Below, piece after piece: positions 8,413-15,492 of a DNA stretch of 58,143 bases. The position numbers were made by a program, and so were the translations under genes. The stretch spans positions 1 through 58,143 of the forward strand of contig CATYDM010000009.1 in assembly GCA_958405195.1 (NCBI GenBank), read 5' to 3'. Each line of letters starts with the position of its first letter. Position 1 is the first letter of the stretch. The DNA comes from an uncultured Collinsella sp. Lineage in GTDB: Bacteria > Actinomycetota > Coriobacteriia > Coriobacteriales > Coriobacteriaceae. The notes beneath the pieces were generated by a model. That model was not told the origin of the DNA and made no database searches. It saw only the letters and a list, made by a program, of their open reading frames with translations.

Positions 8413-9908
8413 GAACTTCTCCTTTGGACCGTGGCGTTGGAGGCGAGCGGGATGGACACCGTAAGCGTGAAGGGCGGGGCGGTGTGGACTTCCAGGCTGC
8501 CATCCAGATTCTGTGCGACATGCCTCATACCTGGGATACCCGTTCCCTCGCGATACGATACGGGTGCAGGCGCGCCGTCGTTAGAAACGGCCATCCGCGC
8601 AACAGCGCCGTCTTCTGTCCCCTCCTGCCACAGGCGCACATGGACCTGATGGGCCTGTGCATGCTTGGTGGCATTAGTCGAGGCTTCGCGGATAATCTGC
8701 AAAAATGCTGCGGCGACACGCGCGTCGTTTGGCAGCTCGCCCTCCACATCGATCTGCACGCTCACCAGGCCAAAGGCATGGACGATATCGCCCAATTGCT
8801 CTGCCGGTTCGGTGTCGCCCCCGCTGCGCAGATCGGCAGCGATTGAGCGCAGCAACGGGTCGATCTGCTCGAGTGACTCGTCATCCAGGCGCCCTTCCTC
8901 CAGATAACGATGGAGAATGGACAGGCGCTGCCCGATCACGTCGTGCACGCGAGCGCGCATACGCAGATAGGCCGCATTGTCAGCAACTTTTTTGACTTCT
9001 TCAATCTGGGCTTGGAGCTCTTGGCCCGCAAGCTCAAGCAGGTGGTTGGCTTGCGCCAGGCGATCATGAGCATGCGCATACTCTGTTACATCCAGGCCGA
9101 TAATGCGCTCGAAGAGGCGGCCCGAAACCATAACGTCATCGCGCACGAACAAGCGAATCTCGGCGGGAGAAACCTCGACCACAACGCGCGCCTCACCAAA
9201 GCGGTCCAGATTAATGCGCACGCGGTTCTGGCTGCTTTCGGGCATTTGCATGCTGAGTTTGCGCAGGTCGTTCCATGTGCCGCTCATGTCACCTAGATCG
9301 GTGGGCATATGAAGTTCCACCAGGTTTTTGCGCATGCAGCGGTTCATGAGCAGCGGACGGCCCCTCGGGTCCAGATACAGGATGCCCACGGGAATCACGT
9401 TGATGGTCTCGATCGTCGAGAACGCGGTGATATCCTCCTGGCGGTTGCGGACATCCATCAAGAGCGCCGCGATGGAACGGAACAGGAAGAACGCTCCCTC
9501 TGCGATAAGGACAACGGTCCACGCCGAGCCCATGGCAAAAACCACCGGCGGTGTAACGGTGACAACAAGCAGCAGCTCGACCAGCATGACGGGGCGACGA
9601 TAGCGCACCATAAGCACCACGCCGTAGGCAAAGATCACGGCATTGAGCCACAACGCTCCGCCCATTGCCCTGGCGCAAACGTCAAGCGGCGCCACCAGAT
9701 ATGAGCCAGACGACGCGAACAAGATGAGCGCCGAAATAACTAGGTGAAGCACAAGGCTCGCCTCGTAGGCACAAATCACCTTACGGTTATAGGACGAGCG
9801 GCGCGATGCGATGAGCGGGACGTGGATCGTCTGCAGACACGCAGCCAGGGCAAAGACAACATCGAGCGCAACGATTTGGGGAAGAATGAGCGAAATCTGC
9901 ATCGTCAC
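8409..9908 (-). CDS. Sensor histidine kinase (HisKA_3-like)
   Basis: 499 residues. Five to six transmembrane helices (about 5-150) are followed by a PAS-like segment (about 165-275), a coiled coil and a NarX/DesK-like dimerisation domain with phosphoacceptor H322 in RVHDVIGQRLS. An HATPase_c domain has the N-box IIREASTNATKHA and the G-box EGTGIPGMRHV. It overlaps the upstream membrane protein gene by 4 nt and the downstream response regulator gene by 4 nt, so the three are one translational unit. Stimulus unknown; the multi-helix N-terminus suggests a membrane or lipophilic signal. Kinase identity is firm. Confidence 0.92.
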   Translation of the reverse strand: MTMQISLILPQIVALDVVFALAACLQTIHVPLIASRRSSYNRKVICAYEASLVLHLVISALILFASSGSYLVAPLDVCARAMGGALWLNAVIFAYGVVLMVRYRRPVMLVELLLVVTVTPPVVFAMGSAWTVVLIAEGAFFLFRSIAALLMDVRNRQEDITAFSTIETINVIPVGILYLDPRGRPLLMNRCMRKNLVELHMPTDLGDMSGTWNDLRKLSMQMPESSQNRVRINLDRFGEARVVVEVSPAEIRLFVRDDVMVSGRLFERIIGLDVTEYAHAHDRLAQANHLLELAGQELQAQIEEVKKVADNAAYLRMRARVHDVIGQRLSILHRYLEEGRLDDESLEQIDPLLRSIAADLRSGGDTEPAEQLGDIVHAFGLVSVQIDVEGELPNDARVAAAFLQIIREASTNATKHAQAHQVHVRLWQEGTEDGAVARMAVSNDGAPAPVSYREGTGIPGMRHVAQNLDGSLEVHTAPPFTLTVSIPLASNATVQRRSS

Positions 9909-11788
9909 TCACCCGCCCTCGGCATCAAGACGATCATGCGCAGCTGGCCGGGCTCGCCCTCAAGGCGGTATGCCACGTTGCGCCCTTGCAGAGCGCTATC
10001 GAGCTCTTGCGCAGCGGGCGTCTGCGAAAGATCTGCATCATCGTTGGAAAAAAGCGTGGCGCGCAGCTCGACACTGCATCGGTCATGGTCGCCCAAGTGA
10101 TACATAAGCGCCGGATGGTCGGTGGTGTAGGCAAAAAACGCAAAGTCATACACGCAGTCGTACAGGGCGCTTACCGTACTGGCGTGCAACGGGCGCCGTA
10201 TGGCGATAATCGAGGCGCAATCGATATCGATGGTGCGCAGGTCGCTTGCGAGCTCGTTGGCAATGAGCTGAATGCGGTCGCGATCAAAACCGCTCTCCCC
10301 GTGCTGTGCCAACGTGAGCGACCCCTTGCGCTTGCAATAGGCGACGAGCATCTTTGCGCGCTGCAGCATGCGGTAACGCTCGTGCGAAGACGCCTCGTCG
10401 GTCAACGGCGGCAGCGAGCTCAGCAGGTCGTACATCCCTTCGAGCGCGCGGGCAATCGCCTGGTCCACGTCTTGGACCAGCAAGGTCTCGGCCTCTTGAT
10501 CTGCCAAATGCGTCTTAAGGTCGTAGTCGGCGGCGAGCAGCTCGTTTTGACGCTGCAGCTCCATGCGACGATGTGCCAGCTCACGGTTAAGCTCGTTGAG
10601 CTCCGACACGTCTTGGGCAAGCAGGGCCGATCCGCCCAGCAGTGGAAAGGCACGGTACATCACATCGGGATCGGACGCCACGGCAAAGGCATGGGCGTGG
10701 CCGTGCTCCTGGGTCCGCAACTCCTCGCGCACGCCTACCGGCATTGGCTTTGACACCGGCGTGGCATAGACCTCCTGCAGGTCGCGCGTTAGAACTTTGA
10801 GGTCGAGCGGCAAGGTGTCGAAAATGCCGGCGATGTCGTGATACGACGGAATGACACCACAATCGAGACAGATTTCCATCGCCACCACGCACAGGACGCA
10901 ATAGACGAGCGAGAAGTTGAGCCTCCATGCCCAGGGCACGCGCAACGCATACGAGATGGCAAAGAATGCGCCACCCAGCAGCACGAGCGCCGCCGTGCCC
11001 GAGAAACGTTGGATGCGAAAGGACGAGGACCGGCCCACCAGGATAAAAAAGGCCACAAAGTTAAAGGCCGTCCACACGAGGACGGCGAAATAACCCCAGC
11101 CGTACGTGTAATCGTTGCTCCAGGTGTCGCTTGTACGGTCAAAGTGGAAGACCTGCTGGTGAAAATCGTTGGTGAGCACAAATCCGATAAGCAGGATGGC
11201 CACAATCCACAGCGCAGCGCAGTAGCGGCGACCCAGGCGGTGTTGCTCCAGACCCGCAAGGCGCAAACCACACAACTGGTAGAGCAGCGGAATGAGCGTC
11301 ATGGGCACGTAGTACAGGTACCACAGCACGGTGGCATAGAACGGCGTGAACGACTTGTACTTGAGAATGACTTCGATCATCCACAGGGCGCAGATGGTGG
11401 CGATGGCAACAAGGCGGCGGCGCAACACATAGTCCAAACAGCGCAGATAGACCGATACGCCCCAGATCGAAAATGCAATTGCGGCAACAAGCAACGGCAG
11501 AGAGCTCGAATGGACGAGCGCATCCACGACCTCTTCGGACACCTCGCTATAGGCGGGCACGGCGTTAGAAAGTTTGGGGTCGAAGGCGAACAGCGCCGGC
11601 AAGACTGCCAAAAGCATGAGGAACAGCGCAGCGATGACACCGGCGATAGCGAAGACGCGGTGACGGTACACCTGGTGTGTTATGCCAACAAGGAATCGCG
11701 GCATGGCGAAGAGCCTGCCGCCCCTGGGATCCGCCACGGGTGCGGATCGGGCGGCCGCGTTGCCGATATGTCGCTCGCGGGTACCCAT
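9905..11788 (-). CDS. Membrane sensor resembling a 7TM histidine kinase, catalytic part degenerate
   Basis: 627 residues from the ATG at 11788. The reading frame extends 48 codons further upstream, but that part runs through a repeat hairpin and looks noncoding. Roughly 8-9 hydrophobic helices (about 20-310) resemble the His_kinase_N-7TM region. A linker and coiled coil follow (about 395-450). In the expected kinase core I find no His-Asp pair, no Asn box and no glycine boxes. It overlaps the true kinase gene by 4 nt. It may be a pseudokinase or co-sensor that forms a complex with the downstream kinase; that is inference. Confidence 0.75.
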   Translation of the reverse strand: MGTRERHIGNAAARSAPVADPRGGRLFAMPRFLVGITHQVYRHRVFAIAGVIAALFLMLLAVLPALFAFDPKLSNAVPAYSEVSEEVVDALVHSSSLPLLVAAIAFSIWGVSVYLRCLDYVLRRRLVAIATICALWMIEVILKYKSFTPFYATVLWYLYYVPMTLIPLLYQLCGLRLAGLEQHRLGRRYCAALWIVAILLIGFVLTNDFHQQVFHFDRTSDTWSNDYTYGWGYFAVLVWTAFNFVAFFILVGRSSSFRIQRFSGTAALVLLGGAFFAISYALRVPWAWRLNFSLVYCVLCVVAMEICLDCGVIPSYHDIAGIFDTLPLDLKVLTRDLQEVYATPVSKPMPVGVREELRTQEHGHAHAFAVASDPDVMYRAFPLLGGSALLAQDVSELNELNRELAHRRMELQRQNELLAADYDLKTHLADQEAETLLVQDVDQAIARALEGMYDLLSSLPPLTDEASSHERYRMLQRAKMLVAYCKRKGSLTLAQHGESGFDRDRIQLIANELASDLRTIDIDCASIIAIRRPLHASTVSALYDCVYDFAFFAYTTDHPALMYHLGDHDRCSVELRATLFSNDDADLSQTPAAQELDSALQGRNVAYRLEGEPGQLRMIVLMPRAGE

Positions 11789-11902
11789 AGTGCTTTTAGT
11801 GTACCGACAGATGGGTCGAAAAAGCGGGCCGCATGTCCCAAAATCCGCAGACGGCAAGGCGCCCGGCAGCCTCCCCCGTCTGGCACTTCCCGATATCCGC
11901 CC

Positions 11903-11951
11903 GCCCCAAACCACCGCAAAGGAGACAGGCACCTTTGTGGTGGTTTGGGGC
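11903..11951. repeat. 20-bp-stem hairpin, REP-like or terminator
   Basis: Arms starting GCCCCAAACCACC and ending GGTGGTTTGGGGC pair over 20 bp with one mismatch around a 9-nt loop (AGACAGGCA). It lies 6 nt past the stop of the DUF4867 gene. There is no T-run, so it could be an intergenic repeat acting as a transcript end or stabiliser. The rest of 11789-11957 shows nothing else. Confidence 0.7.
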
Positions 11952-11957
11952 GATGCG

Positions 11958-12602
11958 CTAGTCCACGGTGATGTCGAGATTTTTGCCGATGAGGCCTACG
12001 TAGCCGCCTTCGGCTGCCTTGGGGCTGTCAGCATGGCAGAGGACCCACTTGTCGGCCTTCCAGTAGCAGTAGCTGTCACCGGCGGTAGGCATGTCGGCCG
12101 CAGCCTCGGGGCGCGGACCATTGGTGCCAGCGGGCAGCGCCACCATCACCTGGAAGCCGCCTTCGTCGACCATGCACGGCGTGTAGTGGAGCGTGGTGTT
12201 GAAAACCTCGACAACCTTGCCCGCCGGCACGCGGAACGCCTTGACGCACGCGGTGTCGAGCTTGCCGTCCTCGATCTCCCAGCGATGCGCCACAAGCAGG
12301 ATAAAGTCGCGAGCGCCCAGGTTGAATTCGCTGGCGCGGTGATACTCCAGGCAGTTGAGTCGCGTATTGTGGCCATTGCACCAGCCGAGCTGGAAGGGAC
12401 GGCCACCAAACATGAGAAAGCCAAGCTTGTCGGCATCCTTGACGTCCTCGAGCTCCGGCGCGCTTGCTACGTACTTGCTGCCCTCGGGGATGGGCGTGGA
12501 GGCAAGTGCCTCGAGCACGGGCGACGTAAGCTCGGACGGAACGTCATCCCAAACGTTGCCATAGGATTTGAACTCGGGATCGTTGACAGAGTAGATATGC
12601 AT
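11958..12602 (-). CDS. DUF4867 family protein
   Basis: 214 residues, cytosolic, with no signal peptide. The sequence (start MHIYSVND, middle YHRASEFNLGARDFILLVAHRWEI, later VFNTTLHYTPC) fits the DUF4867 family, which is often seen near sugar-metabolism genes and has a cupin-like appearance. The biochemical role is not established. The ATG at 12602 is preceded by AGGAG at 5 nt; an in-frame GTG two codons earlier overlaps that ribosome site and is less likely. A well-spaced promoter and a palindromic operator lie directly upstream. Neighbouring luxS and ribose/nucleoside genes fit a metabolic role but do not define it. Confidence 0.8.
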   Translation of the reverse strand: MHIYSVNDPEFKSYGNVWDDVPSELTSPVLEALASTPIPEGSKYVASAPELEDVKDADKLGFLMFGGRPFQLGWCNGHNTRLNCLEYHRASEFNLGARDFILLVAHRWEIEDGKLDTACVKAFRVPAGKVVEVFNTTLHYTPCMVDEGGFQVMVALPAGTNGPRPEAAADMPTAGDSYCYWKADKWVLCHADSPKAAEGGYVGLIGKNLDITVD

Positions 12603-12611
12603 GTTCACTCC

Positions 12612-12665
12612 TGTTCGTAAATGTGACTATACGAACATTCTAGAACAAACATGAGCGATTTTGAA
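12612..12665 (-). promoter_or_regulatory. Promoter and operator of the DUF4867 gene
   Basis: On the minus strand, TTCAAA (12660-12665) and TAGAAT (12637-12642) are separated by exactly 17 nt. A palindrome, TGTTCGTA-N10-TACGAACA (12612-12637), begins at the -10 box and covers the expected start point. This is the position of a repressor operator. No candidate repressor gene is adjacent. Confidence 0.65.
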
Positions 12666-12686
12666 CGCTCGCCCCGACCAATCAAC

Positions 12687-12718
12687 AAAAAGGCGCCCCC
12701 GCATAAGCGAAGGCGCCC
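12687..12718 (-). terminator. Rho-independent terminator of luxS
   Basis: On the minus strand, GGCGCC, a short inner CGC/GCG stem and a second GGCGCC are followed by five T. It lies 29 nt past the luxS stop. Confidence 0.75.
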
Positions 12719-12746
12719 AATGCGCGCGTTTTGGACGATAAAGCCC

Positions 12747-13235
12747 TTATGCCTGCTGATAGTGCAGGTGCTTCTCGTCGATATCGGCCAGGTCGCGGTC
12801 GAGGTAGCGGCGCGCGAGCCAGTTAGCCATGGGAAGGTTCTGGTCCAGGTAGTTGCCGCACTCCTCGGGAGCGGCACCGGGGACATCGCCCTCAAAGTCG
12901 GCGACAAACTCGAACAGCTCACGCACGAGCGGCAGGATCTCCTCGCTCGTCACCTCGCCAAATACGACGAGGTAAAAGCCCGTGCGGCAGCCCATGGGGC
13001 CAAAGTAGACAATGCGGCTCGACCACTCGGCATGATTGCGCAAGAACGTTGCACCCAGGTGCTCGATGGTGTGGCACTCGGCGGTGTTCATGACCGGCTC
13101 CTTGTTGGGCGTGGTCAGGCGCAGGTCAAACGTGGTGACGGCAGCACCGGTCGCCGGATCGCGGTCGATGCGGCTCACATACACGCCGGGCTCAAGCAGC
13201 AGATGATCAACGGAAAAGCTGGCGATGCGCTCCAT
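12747..13235 (-). CDS. luxS: S-ribosylhomocysteine lyase
   Basis: 162 residues, the usual LuxS length. It cleaves S-ribosylhomocysteine to homocysteine and DPD, the precursor of autoinducer-2, in the activated methyl cycle. The metal-binding motif HTIEH (HxxEH, about residues 55-59), the following ATFLRNH, the block FGPMGCRTGFYL with the catalytic Cys and the late EECGNYLDQN are all present. The protein should be an iron/zinc-dependent homodimer in the cytosol. It is monocistronic, with its own terminator downstream and a long stem-loop directly upstream of the ribosome site. Identification is firm. Confidence 0.97.
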   Translation of the reverse strand: MERIASFSVDHLLLEPGVYVSRIDRDPATGAAVTTFDLRLTTPNKEPVMNTAECHTIEHLGATFLRNHAEWSSRIVYFGPMGCRTGFYLVVFGEVTSEEILPLVRELFEFVADFEGDVPGAAPEECGNYLDQNLPMANWLARRYLDRDLADIDEKHLHYQQA

Positions 13236-13258
13236 GGCAGATCCTCTCGATAGTCAAA

Positions 13259-13329
13259 TTGGGACGGGGCTCTTTTAGCTGGTTCGAATGGTCGTACCAA
13301 TCATACCAGTCAAAAAAGCCCCGTCCCAA
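13259..13329. terminator. 13-bp-stem structure between the nucleoside hydrolase gene and luxS
   Basis: TTGGGACGGGGCT (13259-13271) pairs perfectly with AGCCCCGTCCCAA (13317-13329); an inner CTGGT/ACCAG stem lies between. Read on the minus strand it follows the nucleoside hydrolase stop, and the second arm ends about 24 nt before the luxS ATG. It may terminate the upstream operon or act in the luxS 5' leader. No strong T-run follows the full hairpin, although the first arm is followed by six T. Confidence 0.6.
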
Positions 13330-13338
13330 AAAGACAAC

Positions 13339-14313
13339 TTAGCCAAGGACACGGGCCATACGCGTCTTGAACTCGGACAGGAAGCGCGGAGCATCCACGG
13401 TCAGTGCCACAAGCGCGCTCTTGTCCGGATCGGACAGGCGGCGCTCATCGCAGATGGTGCGACCGCGGTACTCGCCCAGCAGATCAACACGCAGGTTGCA
13501 GCCGAGCGCACCTACGAGCGTGGGGTCGATCGCCACGGCAACGGCCAGCGGATCGTGCAGCGCACAACCACCCAGGTAGGGTGCGTTCATCTCGTACGAG
13601 CCAATGTAGTGCTCGACCATGCTCGCAAATGCGCAGCCCGCCATGGTGCCCGAGCCCGTCCAGCCGGCAATGTCGCGGCGTGTGAGCACCACGCGATGCG
13701 TCACGTCCAGACCCACCATGGTGAGCTTACGGCCCGAACGCAGCACCGCGTCGGCTGCCTCGGGGTCGCTCGCCATATTGGCCTCGGCGCCCGCGCTCAC
13801 GTTGCCGGGCACGGTAAGGGCGCCGCCCATCACGACCACGCGGCCGATGGACATCATCGCCGCCGCATCGCGCTCCAGGGCGAGCGCCAGGTTGGAGAGC
13901 GGGCCAGTCGCTACGTAGACCAGATCGGGACCATAGGTGCGCGCGGCATCGATCAGATAATCGACCGCAGCGTTGCCGTCGGCCGAGGTCGCCCCCACCG
14001 GCTCGTAGGGCGACGCGGGCACGCTCGCGCCGCCGATGCCGTTCTTGCCGTGAATGAGCGCGGTGGACGCCGGCGGCGTATAAGGCTCAGTCGCCTGCAG
14101 AGGACGGTCGGCGCCCAGGTACACCGGCACCTCGGGACGACCCAGCAGATCGAGCACCGCCAGGCAATTGTGCGCCGATTGCTCGACGCGCACGTTACCA
14201 AAGCACGTGGTGATGCCCACGAGCTCCACCTCGGGGCTCGCGATGGCATAGGCCAGCGCCATCGCATCGTCCACACCCATATCCAGATCAAGGATCAGCT
14301 TCTTGATTGCCAT
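13339..14313 (-). CDS. Nucleoside hydrolase (IUNH family)
   Basis: 324 residues, full length for the family. It should cleave the N-glycosidic bond of ribonucleosides to give a free base and ribose. The calcium-binding aspartate cluster is LDLDMGVDDAMAL near residue 10; the common form is DTDPGxDDA, so T-D-P is replaced by L-D-M, but the coordinating Asps are kept. A central VYLGADRPL segment and a late CALHDPLAVAVAID block, with the usual His-Asp, are present. It starts 30 nt after the ribokinase stop and is probably cotranscribed, so that released ribose can be phosphorylated by the partner. The substrate preference (pyrimidine or purine) is not resolved. Confidence 0.92.
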   Translation of the reverse strand: MAIKKLILDLDMGVDDAMALAYAIASPEVELVGITTCFGNVRVEQSAHNCLAVLDLLGRPEVPVYLGADRPLQATEPYTPPASTALIHGKNGIGGASVPASPYEPVGATSADGNAAVDYLIDAARTYGPDLVYVATGPLSNLALALERDAAAMMSIGRVVVMGGALTVPGNVSAGAEANMASDPEAADAVLRSGRKLTMVGLDVTHRVVLTRRDIAGWTGSGTMAGCAFASMVEHYIGSYEMNAPYLGGCALHDPLAVAVAIDPTLVGALGCNLRVDLLGEYRGRTICDERRLSDPDKSALVALTVDAPRFLSEFKTRMARVLG

Positions 14314-14343
14314 TGTTCTACTCCGCTTCTCCGTCTTTATCGT

Positions 14344-15306
14344 TTAACCAAACCAATGTTCAACTTCGGTGCGCATGGGAATCGATTGCTGAGCGCCCAG
14401 GCGCGACACCGTCACTGCCGAGGCGCGAGCACCCGCGGCCATGCACTCAAAGAGCGGCAAGCCCTCTAGGCGAGCCGCCGCCAACGCGCCGATAAACGTA
14501 TCGCCGGCGGCCGTGGTATCGACTACCGTACTCGAAAGTGCCGGCATGCGCAGCAGCTCACCGCCATCGCCGAGCGAAACCGAGCCGGCACCGCCCAACG
14601 TGATGACCGCAGCCCCGGCACCCTTGTCGAGCAGCGCATTGAGCGCGGTGACGCAACTCGCGTCATCCGTGGGCAGAATGCCCGTCAGCACCTGGCACTC
14701 GGTCTCGTTGGGACAGACCAGGTCGACCGCAGGCCAGACCTCCGCAGGCAGCTCGCAGGCGGGCGCTGGATTAAAGACCGTATAGAACCCCAGCTCGTGA
14801 GCGCAAACAAGCGCCTCGGCCGTCGCCGCAAGGTCGCATTCGCCCTGGGCGATAAAGACGCTTCCGGCAGCCGGGGCAATCTCGCTGGCGCCGCCGTCGA
14901 GCTCATGGGCCACCAGACGCCTCAGCGCGCAGGCAACGTCCGCGCCCGCAAGCGCATGGTTGGCGCCCGGTGACAGTATGATGCGGTTGTCGCCCTCGCA
15001 GCGAATGATGGTCGCCGTTCCCGTCTCCACGTCATCGCGATGCACTACAAAGTCACAGTCCACGCCGGCGTCTTGGAGCCCCGCCACGAGCGACGCGCCG
15101 AACGCATCGCGACCGACCGCGCCGATCATGTGCGTGCACGCGCCCATACGCGCGGCAGCTACGGCCTGATTGGCGCCCTTGCCTCCGGCGTTGGTGATAA
15201 ACCCGCTGCCGCCGACGGTCTCGCCCGCACGCGGTATGCGCTCGCACGCCACCGAAAGGTCCATGTTCATGCTGCCGAACACCGCAACGATGCCGCGATC
15301 TGCCAT
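14344..15306 (-). CDS. rbsK: Ribokinase (PfkB family)
   Basis: 320 residues. It phosphorylates D-ribose to ribose 5-phosphate with ATP. Signature 1, the ribose-binding NAGGKGANQAVAAARMG (about 40-56), and signature 2, DTTAAGDTFIGAL with the catalytic base Asp (about 255-267), are intact. It is first in the minus-strand pair with the nucleoside hydrolase, which would feed it ribose. A palindrome, GTTCAC-N6-GTGAAC, lies about 76 nt upstream and may be the operator. Other PfkB sugars are possible, but the neighbour and the GSMNMDL opening favour ribose. Confidence 0.93.
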   Translation of the reverse strand: MADRGIVAVFGSMNMDLSVACERIPRAGETVGGSGFITNAGGKGANQAVAAARMGACTHMIGAVGRDAFGASLVAGLQDAGVDCDFVVHRDDVETGTATIIRCEGDNRIILSPGANHALAGADVACALRRLVAHELDGGASEIAPAAGSVFIAQGECDLAATAEALVCAHELGFYTVFNPAPACELPAEVWPAVDLVCPNETECQVLTGILPTDDASCVTALNALLDKGAGAAVITLGGAGSVSLGDGGELLRMPALSSTVVDTTAAGDTFIGALAAARLEGLPLFECMAAGARASAVTVSRLGAQQSIPMRTEVEHWFG

Positions 15307-15381
15307 GGAAACCTCCTCGTCCGCGGGCTTTGCACCCGCTGTCGGCCGTCAATCGTGTGCTCTCGCACCTCTATAACTTTA

Positions 15382-15399
15382 GTTCACTTTGATGTGAAC
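15382..15399. promoter_or_regulatory. Palindromic operator candidate
   Basis: GTTCAC-TTTGAT-GTGAAC is a perfect 6-6-6 dyad in the divergent region between rbsK (minus) and the acyltransferase gene (plus). Its position suits regulation of the ribose/nucleoside operon. The regulator is not in the window. Confidence 0.5.
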
Positions 15400-15492
15400 G
15401 CGCGCTTGAGCTTGCGCCAGCAGCAAGCATTCACAGGAGCAGGCAGCTACAATGAAGGCGTGCTGATTATTCTCGTCATTGGATGATGTTTT

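Noticed and set aside
11789..11932. 48-codon extension of the membrane sensor
   Set aside because: It overlaps a repeat hairpin, has no membrane or domain features and lacks a good ribosome site.
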